Shown here in pieces: positions 24,545 to 30,838 of a stretch of 42,382 bases of DNA (its first letter is position 1; every line of letters starts with the position of its first letter). A program made the translations under genes and the position numbers. Below the pieces are notes generated by a model, which ran no database searches, was not told the origin of the DNA, and worked only from the letters and a program-made list of their open reading frames with translations. Source of the DNA: Thiomonas sp. (GTDB lineage Bacteria; Pseudomonadota; Gammaproteobacteria; Burkholderiales; Burkholderiaceae_C); assembly GCA_027311065.1 (NCBI GenBank), contig DAICZP010000135.1:1-42382 (forward strand), read 5' to 3'.

Positions 24545-24704
24545 AATTTCGCGGTTTCTTGACATGGATCACGCCCGATGGGGCCAACCCTGAGGGCAGC
24601 GTCACTGGCGCCCTGTACAACCTCGATGATCAGGATTTGACCACCGCTCGTTCGCCGCCGCAGGCGCGCGCGTGCAGTTGGTCCCAGTGTCAATTTCGCG
24701 GTTT
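24545..24704 (+). repeat. Pair of 13-bp direct repeats in the coxA upstream region
   Basis: AATTTCGCGGTTT occurs at 24545-24557 and again at 24692-24704, 147 bp apart. The first copy abuts the FNR-like box, the second ends 17 bases before the coxA ATG. They may be protein-binding sites or the ends of a small duplication. The interval 24447-24721 has no supported gene. Confidence 0.6.
24559..24572 (+). promoter_or_regulatory. FNR-type box upstream of coxA
   Basis: TTGAC-ATGG-ATCAC matches the FNR consensus TTGAT-N4-ATCAA at eight of ten fixed positions, with symmetric outer and inner halves. It lies about 150 bp before the coxA start. An FNR-like protein with conserved Glu-Ser-Arg recognition residues is encoded just downstream of coxA. 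Confidence 0.5.
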
Positions 24705-24721
24705 TCGACCAGGAGTGTTCC

Positions 24722-26350
24722 ATGAGCGCGGTGCTCGATCCAGCACATGCCCCGGCGCATGATGCCGACCACGCCCACGACCATCCGCACGGATGGCAGC
24801 GGTGGCTGTTCTCGACGAATCACAAGGATATTGGCACGATGTACCTCGTGTACGCGCTGTCGATGCTGTTCGTCGGAGGCATCCTGGCGCTGGGTATCCG
24901 CGCCGAGCTGTACGAGCCGGGCATTCAGTTTCTGAATCCTCAGCTGTTCCTGTCGTTTTCCACCATGCACGGCCTGATCATGATTTTCATGGCTGTGATG
25001 CCCGCGCTCACCGGGCTGGCCAACTGGATGATTCCCTTGCAGATCGGGGCACCGGACATGGCCTTCCCGCGTATGAACAATCTCAGTTTCTGGCTGCTCA
25101 TTCCTGCTGCACTCCTCGGGGTGGCGGCCTTTTTCGTTCCTGGCGGCGCCCCTGACGTGGGCTGGACGCTCTACGCGCCGCTGACCATTCAGCAGGGCAT
25201 GAGCATGGATCTCACGATCTTCGCGGTGCACATCCTGGGTGCCTCGTCGATCATGGGGTCGATCAACATCATTGTCACCATCCTCAACATGCGCGCTCCT
25301 GGCATGACCTTGATGAAGATGCCGATGTTCGCCTGGACCTGGCTGATTACCGCCTACTTGCTGATCGCCATCATGCCGGTGCTGGCTGGCGCGGTCACCA
25401 TGACCCTGACCGACCGCCATTTCGGCACCAGCTTTTTCAACGCTGCTGGTGGCGGCGACCCCGTGCTGTACCAGCACCTGTTCTGGTTCATGGGGCACCC
25501 CGAGGTCTATGTGCTGATTCTGCCTTCGTTCGGCATCATGAGCACGGTGGTTCCGACGTTCTCGCGCAAGCCACTGTTTGGATACAGCTCGATGGTTTAC
25601 GCCACCGCGTCCATTGCCATTCTGTCGTTCATCGTCTGGGCGCACCACATGTTCACTGCGGGCATGCCGACGTTTGGACAGCTGTTCTTCATGTACGGCA
25701 CGATGCTGATCGCGGTGCCCACGGGCGTGAAGGTTTTCAACTGGGTGGCGACCATGTGGCGCGGCTCGCTGACATTTGAAACCCCGATGCTGTTCGCCAT
25801 CGGCTTCATCATCGTGTTCCTGATCGGAGGGTTCACCGGCCTCGTGGTTGCCGTCGCCCCGATCGATACGCAGGTACACAACACGTACTACGTGGTGGCC
25901 CACTTCCACTACACGATGGTAGCGGGGGCACTGTTCGCGATTTTCATGGCGTTCTATTACTGGTCGCCGAAATGGACCGGAACGCGCTACAACGAAACCG
26001 CCGGGCAGATTCATTTCTGGCTGTCGATGATCGGTTTCAACCTGACGTTCTTTCCCCAGTTTTTCCTGGGTCTGGGGGGAATGGTGCGTCGTTACGCTGA
26101 CTATCCACTGCAGTTCACCGACTTCAATCAGCTGTCGTCGATTGGTTCGCTGATTTTCGGGCTGGCCCAGGCGTATTTTGTGTTTGCGGTGGTGATTCCG
26201 GTGATTCGCGGAAACGGTGAAAAGGCGGGACAGCGTCCCTGGGAGGGAGCGCACGGACTGGAGTGGGAAGTACCTTCACCCCCGCCATTCCATACGTTCG
26301 AAACGCCTCCGCGTCTTGATGAATCAGCAACGCGGGTCCTTGCGGACTGA
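24722..26350 (+). CDS. coxA: Cytochrome c oxidase subunit I (aa3-type)
   Basis: Catalytic core of the terminal heme-copper oxidase, inner membrane, 542 aa, about 12 helices. Seen: a His/Asp-rich amino end, H83 (STMHGLIM, low-spin heme), D112 with PRMNN (D proton channel), H259-x-E261-x-Y263 (GHPEVYVLILP, CuB ligand, proton gate, crosslinked Tyr), H308-H309 (WAHHMFTAG, CuB), K337 (VPTGVKVFNW, K channel), and H394/H396 (VAHFHYTMV, heme ligands). All residues for a proton-pumping type A oxidase are there. AGGAG lies eight bases before the ATG. No coxB, coxC, coxG or heme-A genes flank it, and a terminator follows, so it is monocistronic or read through into the FNR-like gene. A plausible FNR box lies upstream. 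Confidence 0.96.
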   Translation: MSAVLDPAHAPAHDADHAHDHPHGWQRWLFSTNHKDIGTMYLVYALSMLFVGGILALGIRAELYEPGIQFLNPQLFLSFSTMHGLIMIFMAVMPALTGLANWMIPLQIGAPDMAFPRMNNLSFWLLIPAALLGVAAFFVPGGAPDVGWTLYAPLTIQQGMSMDLTIFAVHILGASSIMGSINIIVTILNMRAPGMTLMKMPMFAWTWLITAYLLIAIMPVLAGAVTMTLTDRHFGTSFFNAAGGGDPVLYQHLFWFMGHPEVYVLILPSFGIMSTVVPTFSRKPLFGYSSMVYATASIAILSFIVWAHHMFTAGMPTFGQLFFMYGTMLIAVPTGVKVFNWVATMWRGSLTFETPMLFAIGFIIVFLIGGFTGLVVAVAPIDTQVHNTYYVVAHFHYTMVAGALFAIFMAFYYWSPKWTGTRYNETAGQIHFWLSMIGFNLTFFPQFFLGLGGMVRRYADYPLQFTDFNQLSSIGSLIFGLAQAYFVFAVVIPVIRGNGEKAGQRPWEGAHGLEWEVPSPPPFHTFETPPRLDESATRVLAD

Positions 26351-26367
26351 TCAAGGTAACCAAATCG

Positions 26368-26399
26368 AAACCTCGCGCGATATCTGCGCGAGGTTTTTT
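26368..26399 (+). terminator. Strong intrinsic terminator after coxA
   Basis: AAACCTCGCGC (26368-26378) pairs perfectly with GCGCGAGGTTT (26386-26396) over a seven-base loop, and the T-run continues to 26399. Only 19 bases separate it from the next ATG, so expression of that gene needs read-through or a promoter overlapping the hairpin. Confidence 0.92.
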
Positions 26400-26418
26400 A
26401 TTTTCCAGACCTCCATCG

Positions 26419-27192
26419 ATGAGCCGAGACGGCGTCGGCGCTGACGCGCAAAATTGCGGGCTGTGTCCGCACCGTGATCATTGCGGCTTGTACGAATTGC
26501 TCCATCGCTCCGGCATCCAGAGACGGGCGCGGGTCGGCCTGCTCGAGTTTCCGGCCGGGGCCACCATCCCGACGGAGACCGGGCACATTTACGCGGTGCG
26601 TTCCGGCGCTTTGAAGGTTCTATGGACCGACGGCAGGGAGCGAAGTCACGTGTTGGACTTTTGTTTTCCTGGGCAATTGCTCGGACTCGAGTCGAGCCTC
26701 GGGCTCGAAGTCCGCTGGCGTCGCCTGGTCGCCTTGCAATGGACGCGCGTGTGTTTCCTGGCTTGTATCGATGCTGCCGGAAGCGGCGCTGAGGTCGGCA
26801 TCCCGAGCGGCCTGCTGGTGGCGCGTCTGGCCGGAAACATCATGCCTGTCTGGGCACGCACCCGCTCCATGCTGGCAAGTGCCAGTGCCCGCGTCGCGGC
26901 CTACCTGGTGAGAATGTTGGATGAGGCTGCGGAGGGCGGCGGTCACCTGCCGGCCTTGCTACCCCCGGTCAGCCGCGTCGATATCGCCGACTACCTCGGG
27001 CTGCGTAGCGAATCGGTCAGCCGCGCCCTTGCAACGTTCCGCACCGCGGGATGGATTCGCGGCACCATCGAGAACCTGGAGGTGATTTGTCCAGAACCTC
27101 TGCGCGAGCTTGCAGCGTCAGCGGATCGGGCGGGGGGTCATGCGCAGCGCAAGCAGCAGCGCAAGCACGAGCACAGCGAAGCCCAAGGCTGA
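26419..27192 (+). CDS. fnr: FNR-type oxygen-sensing transcriptional regulator
   Basis: Crp/Fnr family activator, 257 aa. Seen: an amino-terminal NCGLCPHRDHCGL with C13, C16 and C22 (CxxCx5C), spaced exactly as the cluster ligands of E. coli FNR, and C112 (TRVCFLAC) where FNR has its fourth ligand; a cyclic-nucleotide-like barrel (HIYAVRSGALKVLW, FPGQLLGLES); a dimer helix; and a DNA-recognition helix SRVDIADYLGLRSESVSRAL in which E198, S201 and R202 match the FNR residues that read TTGAT. A 4Fe-4S oxygen sensor acting on FNR boxes is therefore likely. No Shine-Dalgarno is visible before the ATG and a terminator lies just upstream. The last 25 residues are charged and overlap the convergent dsbB gene by 75 bp. 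Confidence 0.9.
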   Translation: MSRDGVGADAQNCGLCPHRDHCGLYELLHRSGIQRRARVGLLEFPAGATIPTETGHIYAVRSGALKVLWTDGRERSHVLDFCFPGQLLGLESSLGLEVRWRRLVALQWTRVCFLACIDAAGSGAEVGIPSGLLVARLAGNIMPVWARTRSMLASASARVAAYLVRMLDEAAEGGGHLPALLPPVSRVDIADYLGLRSESVSRALATFRTAGWIRGTIENLEVICPEPLRELAASADRAGGHAQRKQQRKHEHSEAQG

Positions 27193-27648
27193 CCAGCCCG
27201 GCAGCGACATGCCGAACAGGTAGGGAACATCAGCACAGAAACCATCGGCCCGGAACAGCCAGGGCGCCAAGCCGGTGATTGCCCAGTGATTGATTTGAAC
27301 CGCCAGTGGATCAAGCCCGCACGTCTGACCAGGATGCCAGACAAGCCAAAGGTGCTTGAACGCCACGCTCAAGCCGCCGAGCCCGGATAGCGCAGCCAAA
27401 GCCAATGCCAGCCGCGTCGCGCGGGCGCGCTGGGCGAGGGCACCCACCACACCCAGCAGCGAGAACGCCATGACGCTGAGGTAGCCAAGGCGCTGGAGCA
27501 CGCACAAGGGGCAGGGTGCGTTGCCTTGCGCCTGCTCCCAAAGTGCGGCGGCGAGGACCGCCACGCAAATGATGACGGCCACAGCGGCAATCGCAGCGGG
27601 TTTTCGAAGCGACGGTCGCGAGACGAACCAGGACGGAGAATGTTGCAC
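27118..27648 (-). CDS. dsbB: Disulfide bond formation protein DsbB
   Basis: Inner-membrane quinone-linked oxidase that recharges DsbA in the periplasm; 176 aa from the chosen start. Seen: four membrane helices, the first periplasmic pair C46-P-L-C49 followed by R53 (quinone contact), and the second pair C110 (GQTCGLDP) and C138 (GFCADVPYLFGMS). The frame is open into the tRNA-Pro gene with no useful ATG; GTG at 27648 gives the usual family length and a short amino end before helix 1, though the ribosome site is poor. The 3' end overlaps the FNR-like gene on the other strand by 75 bp. No dsbA is adjacent. Confidence 0.88.
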   Translation of the reverse strand: MQHSPSWFVSRPSLRKPAAIAAVAVIICVAVLAAALWEQAQGNAPCPLCVLQRLGYLSVMAFSLLGVVGALAQRARATRLALALAALSGLGGLSVAFKHLWLVWHPGQTCGLDPLAVQINHWAITGLAPWLFRADGFCADVPYLFGMSLPGWSALGFAVLVLALLLALRMTPRPIR

Positions 27649-27710
27649 GGCGTGACAGAACCAGGCCAGTTGCCAGGTGAGGTAGGGCTGATAGGTTAGA
27701 ATAGCAGGTT

Positions 27711-27787
27711 CGGGGCGTAGCGCAGTCTGGTAGCGCATCTGCTTTGGGAGCAGAGGGTCGTAGGTTCGAATCCTATCGCCCCGACCA
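27711..27787 (+). tRNA. tRNA-Pro(UGG)
   Basis: A 77-nt gene: acceptor CGGGGCG/CGCCCCG, D-arm GCGCAGTCTGGTAGCGC, anticodon stem TCTGC/GCAGA with loop TTTGGGA (anticodon TGG), T-arm with GGTTCGAATCC, discriminator A and encoded CCA (27785-27787). A -10-like TAGAAT (27697-27702) lies just upstream; no well-spaced -35 was found. Confidence 0.97.
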
Positions 27788-27814
27788 AAAAACAGCAATT
27801 GAATCAATGTGTTA

Positions 27815-27840
27815 ACAACACCGCCGCTTGGCGGTGTTGT
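27815..27840 (+). repeat. Perfect 11-bp hairpin downstream of tRNA-Pro
   Basis: ACAACACCGCC (27815-27825) pairs with GGCGGTGTTGT (27830-27840) over a GCTT loop. No T-tract follows on the plus strand, so it is at best an imperfect terminator of the tRNA transcript; the minus-strand reading is followed by a mixed TTAACAC stretch. It may be a transcript-end structure. Confidence 0.55.
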
Positions 27841-27921
27841 CGCTTCCGGGACAATCTCCGCGACCAATCGCAAGTTTGGGGTCGCAGGCAGGTGAATCAA
27901 TCCGGGCAGGGGTGTAATCTG

Positions 27922-27962
27922 TCGACTCCGTGTTGTGCAGATCAACGAACGTAAGGAGTCGA
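27922..27962 (+). promoter_or_regulatory. Potential stem covering the ribosome site of the glycine-zipper lipoprotein
   Basis: TCGACTCC (27922-27929) is the exact complement of GGAGTCGA (27955-27962), which contains the Shine-Dalgarno GGAG, six bases before the ATG at 27965. The loop is 25 bases. A -10-like TAATCT at 27915-27920 would start transcription near 27927, inside the left arm, so the stem may not form in that transcript. Confidence 0.35.
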
Positions 27963-27964
27963 TG

Positions 27965-28435
27965 ATGAACCGATTGAACGAATTGCGCGTCGTATTTGGT
28001 GTGATGGCAGTTTTGCTGCTGGGCGGGTGCGCATCGACCGGCTACCCCATGTTGGGCAGTACACCGACCAATGCCGCTGTTTCTGCAGGGTATGGGGTGA
28101 TTCAGTCGATCGAACTTGTGCAGCCACAACAGGCAGCTGGCATTGCCGGCACTGGTATCGGTGTCGGTACGATTGCAGGCGGCCTCATTGGCGGCATCCT
28201 CGGCAATCAGGTCGGGGGTGGAACCGGGCAGACTGCGGCGACGATCGGCGGCGCCGCAGCTGGTGCCTACCTTGGCCATCAACTGGAAAAATCACAGCCG
28301 GCGTCAGCCCCGGCCTACAAGTTCACCGTTCGCATGGACAACGGCTCCTACCAAACGGTGATGCAAAGCAAGAATGACAACTTTCGAGTGGGGGATCGGG
28401 TGCGCGTCGACAACGGCGCACTCATGCGCCCTTGA
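27965..28435 (+). CDS. Glycine-zipper (SlyB/Pcp-like) outer-membrane lipoprotein
   Basis: Small envelope lipoprotein, 156 aa. Seen: a lipoprotein signal ending in VLLLGGC (lipidation cysteine at about residue 24), a glycine-zipper 2TM segment (GIGVGTIAGGLIGGILGNQV, then TIGGAAAGAYLG), and a carboxy domain with FTVRMDNGSYQTV and FRVGDRVRVDNG, as in the SlyB/Pcp family linked to outer-membrane stability and envelope stress. Start: ATG codons at 27962 and 27965 and an upstream GTG (27935) are in frame; AAGGAG is best spaced (six bases) for 27965. It is convergent with, and overlaps by 14 bp, the 3-hydroxyacyl-CoA dehydrogenase gene. The ribosome site may be in a stem. Confidence 0.88.
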   Translation: MNRLNELRVVFGVMAVLLLGGCASTGYPMLGSTPTNAAVSAGYGVIQSIELVQPQQAAGIAGTGIGVGTIAGGLIGGILGNQVGGGTGQTAATIGGAAAGAYLGHQLEKSQPASAPAYKFTVRMDNGSYQTVMQSKNDNFRVGDRVRVDNGALMRP

Positions 28436-29963
28436 GGTTCGCAAGGCGCGTCGACTCTGCGCGCTGCCGCAGCCAGGGACTGACGCGATAGCGCTCGCCG
28501 CGTTCGGAAGCATCCAGCGCGTCGAGCAGGCTCACCACGGCATGCGGATTCCAGGCTGCGAGCCACGCAAAGGGCCCTGCCGGGTAGTTCACGCCCAGTT
28601 TCATTGCCGTGTCGGCGCCGTCCTCAGTGCATACCCCCTGCTGCACGGCGTCCGCCGCCTCGTTGATGAGCATGGCTACCGTGCGCGCGACGACCAGGCC
28701 CGGCACGTCGGCGATGCGTTGGGGGGTGAATCCAAGAATACGCAACCACTGCGGGGCCGCATCGCACCATGCACGCGACGCACCGGGTGACGCGGCCCAT
28801 GCCAGCGTGGCGAATGCGGCGTCTGTCAATGGCAGGTCGAATACCGCGACCTCAGCGCCGAGCGCCCCCGCGCGGCGTCCGTCGGTCAAACGCAGCTGTG
28901 CGTCGCCGACAACCAACCCCACCCAATCGACCGCGGTGTTGCGTTCAACACCGAATCCCTCGCCGTGCAAAGCGGTGGCCAGTCGTTCAGCCACCGGGCC
29001 GCGACCAGCAACGACAGGATTCACGCCCGGCGGCACGAACGCCGCGATCGGCAGGGGATCAAATGCATCGGCGGTCGGCACCACGATGCCCTGCCCGTAG
29101 TCGTAGAAACCGTGCCCGCTTTTGCGTCCCAGCCATCCCGCATCGACAAGCTCGCGCTGCACCAGCGAGGGCTTGAAGCGCTTGTCGAAGAAGTTTGCCG
29201 TGTACACGGCGTGTGTGACCGCGAAGTTGGTGTCGTGCCCGATGAGATCCATGAGTTCGCATGGGCCCATGCGAAAGCCGGCGCCGCGCAGGCAGGCATC
29301 GAGCTGGCGCGGCGTGGCGGCGCCGATCTGGAGGAGCTCCAGGGTTTCGGCGTAATACGGGCGCGCAATACGATTGACGATGAAGCCCGGCGTCGATCTT
29401 GCATGCACCGGGGCCTTGCCCCAACGCGTCGCCAGCGCGTGCACGGCCTCTGCAACCGCGGGGTCGCTCCGCAGCCCGGAGACGATTTCGACCAATTGCA
29501 TCAGCGGCACGGGGTTGAAGAAATGCATCCCGACCAGACGCCCTGGGTGCTGCATGCCCTGCGACATCGCCGTGATTGACAATGACGAGGTGTTGCTGGC
29601 GAGAACGCAGTCCGCGCCCACACGCGCTTCCAGGTCGCGCAGCAGGCTGCGCTTGACGTCGAGGTCCTCCACAATGGCTTCGACCACCAATGCCACGTCC
29701 GCGGCAGCATCGATGTCGTCGATGGGCACGATGCGCGTCAGGGTTGCATCTGCCACGTCGCGCAGCATGCGTCCTTTGGCCACCAGATTGTCGAAGGTTG
29801 CAGTCAGTTTCCCGCGCGCCGAGGCGGCAGCACCGGGGCGGGCGTCGAACAGTCGAACCGGATGCCCGGCTTGCGCTGCCACCTGCGCAATACCCGCGCC
29901 CATGATGCCGGCGCCGATGACCAGCACCGGCGCGCCTTCGAGTGCGTGCACGCGTTCAGTCAT
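28422..29963 (-). CDS. paaH: 3-hydroxyacyl-CoA dehydrogenase (PaaH-like, two C-terminal domains)
   Basis: NAD-dependent oxidation of (S)-3-hydroxyacyl-CoA to 3-oxoacyl-CoA in beta-oxidation-like pathways; 513 aa, cytosolic. Seen: the Rossmann start VLVIGAGIMGAGIAQVAAQA (about 12-31), SNTSSLSITAM, the catalytic GMHFFNPVPLMQLVEIV, the first 3HCDH carboxy domain (TPGFIVNRIARPYYAETL, GPCELMDLIGHDTNF), and a second such domain near the end (PGLVVARTVAMLINEAADAV, NYPAGPFAWL). This fused two-domain form is typical of PaaH/PaaC of phenylacetate breakdown and of some 3-hydroxybutyryl-CoA dehydrogenases; no other paa genes are here, so the symbol is tentative. It overlaps the upstream enoyl-CoA hydratase gene by 8 bp. 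Confidence 0.9.
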   Translation of the reverse strand: MTERVHALEGAPVLVIGAGIMGAGIAQVAAQAGHPVRLFDARPGAAASARGKLTATFDNLVAKGRMLRDVADATLTRIVPIDDIDAAADVALVVEAIVEDLDVKRSLLRDLEARVGADCVLASNTSSLSITAMSQGMQHPGRLVGMHFFNPVPLMQLVEIVSGLRSDPAVAEAVHALATRWGKAPVHARSTPGFIVNRIARPYYAETLELLQIGAATPRQLDACLRGAGFRMGPCELMDLIGHDTNFAVTHAVYTANFFDKRFKPSLVQRELVDAGWLGRKSGHGFYDYGQGIVVPTADAFDPLPIAAFVPPGVNPVVAGRGPVAERLATALHGEGFGVERNTAVDWVGLVVGDAQLRLTDGRRAGALGAEVAVFDLPLTDAAFATLAWAASPGASRAWCDAAPQWLRILGFTPQRIADVPGLVVARTVAMLINEAADAVQQGVCTEDGADTAMKLGVNYPAGPFAWLAAWNPHAVVSLLDALDASERGERYRVSPWLRQRAESTRLANLKGA

Positions 29964-30756
29964 GGCGCGGCACCCAGTTGGCGGGGCGTTTTCCCAGAAA
30001 AGCGGCAAAACCTTCACGCGCCTCCTCGGTCCCGCGCACTCTCGCGATCGTCTGCGCAGTGAGCTCACGGACATCGGGTGTAACCGTGCCCACGCCGAGC
30101 ACGGCAAACAATTCCTTGATCTCCCGGTGCGCGCCCGGAGCCCCGGCGAGCAATTCAGCCACGGTGGCATCGATCGCACGGTCGAGTTCGTCGCGTCGCA
30201 CCACGCGGTGGACCAATCCGAGGGACAGTGCCTCCGCGGCATCAATCCGGCTCGTTGTGAGCGCGAGCCGACGCGCCTGGCGCGGGCCGACCGCGTTGGC
30301 CAGATAGGGGCCGATGACGGCTGGCAGGATGCCGAATCTGGCCTCGCTCACGGCAAAGCTGGCGTCGTCCGAAGCAACGGCGATATCGCAGGCGCACGCC
30401 AGGCCGACACCTCCGCCAAGTGCAGCGCCCTGCACGCGGGCGACGGTGGGTTTGCGGCAGTTGGCGATGCGTGCAAGCATGGCCGCGAATCGCCGCGCGT
30501 CCGCGATGTTCCAATCCAGACCCGCCTGGCTGGCGCGTTGCATCCATTGCAAGTCCGCGCCGGCGCTGAAGTGCTTGCCTTCGCTCGCCAGAATCACGAC
30601 GCGAACGGCTGGATCGGCTTCGAGCTGGGTGAAGGTGGCGTCGAGTTCACCGATCATGACTTCATCGAAGGCATTGAACACGGCGGGCCGAGACATGGTC
30701 ACCGACGCGGTGCCGTCGGCGCGGCATTGGACGCGCAAGGTCGATGCGTGTTGCAT
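29956..30756 (-). CDS. Enoyl-CoA hydratase/isomerase family protein (methylglutaconyl-CoA hydratase-like)
   Basis: Crotonase-fold enzyme, 266 aa, cytosolic. Seen: NAFDEVMIGELDATF, the oxyanion-hole segment KHFSAGADLQWM (about 61-72), the second oxyanion region VQGAALGGGVGLACACDIAV, and the catalytic SEARFGILPAVIGPYL with a glutamate. The GGGVGL sequence and the PAVIGPY stretch resemble LiuC/AtuE-type 3-methylglutaconyl-CoA hydratases of leucine or isoprenoid catabolism rather than FadB-type hydratases (which have a glutamate in GGGxEL). It is translationally coupled (8-bp overlap) with the dehydrogenase downstream, so the pair likely performs two successive steps on one acyl-CoA. Branched-chain substrates would suit the two LivK-type receptors elsewhere in the window, but that is a guess. 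Confidence 0.88.
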   Translation of the reverse strand: MQHASTLRVQCRADGTASVTMSRPAVFNAFDEVMIGELDATFTQLEADPAVRVVILASEGKHFSAGADLQWMQRASQAGLDWNIADARRFAAMLARIANCRKPTVARVQGAALGGGVGLACACDIAVASDDASFAVSEARFGILPAVIGPYLANAVGPRQARRLALTTSRIDAAEALSLGLVHRVVRRDELDRAIDATVAELLAGAPGAHREIKELFAVLGVGTVTPDVRELTAQTIARVRGTEEAREGFAAFLGKRPANWVPRHD

Positions 30757-30838
30757 TGTCGAGGGTCTCCATGGATGTTGTAGACCCTCCATTTTCAACG
30801 AGAAACGGCCGCACCGCGAGGATGCGCCGCCGCATCGC

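Noticed and set aside
24202-24762. Open frame bridging the TPR gene and coxA upstream region
   Set aside because: It is out of frame with the TPR gene and lacks a ribosome site and any motif; probably chance in GC-rich DNA.
24602-26254. 550-codon minus-strand frame opposite coxA
   Set aside because: It mirrors the well-conserved coxA and has the His/Arg/Glu-rich composition typical of antisense shadows.
27815-27840. Intrinsic terminator of tRNA-Pro
   Set aside because: The stem is perfect but no T-tract follows, so it is recorded only as an inverted repeat.
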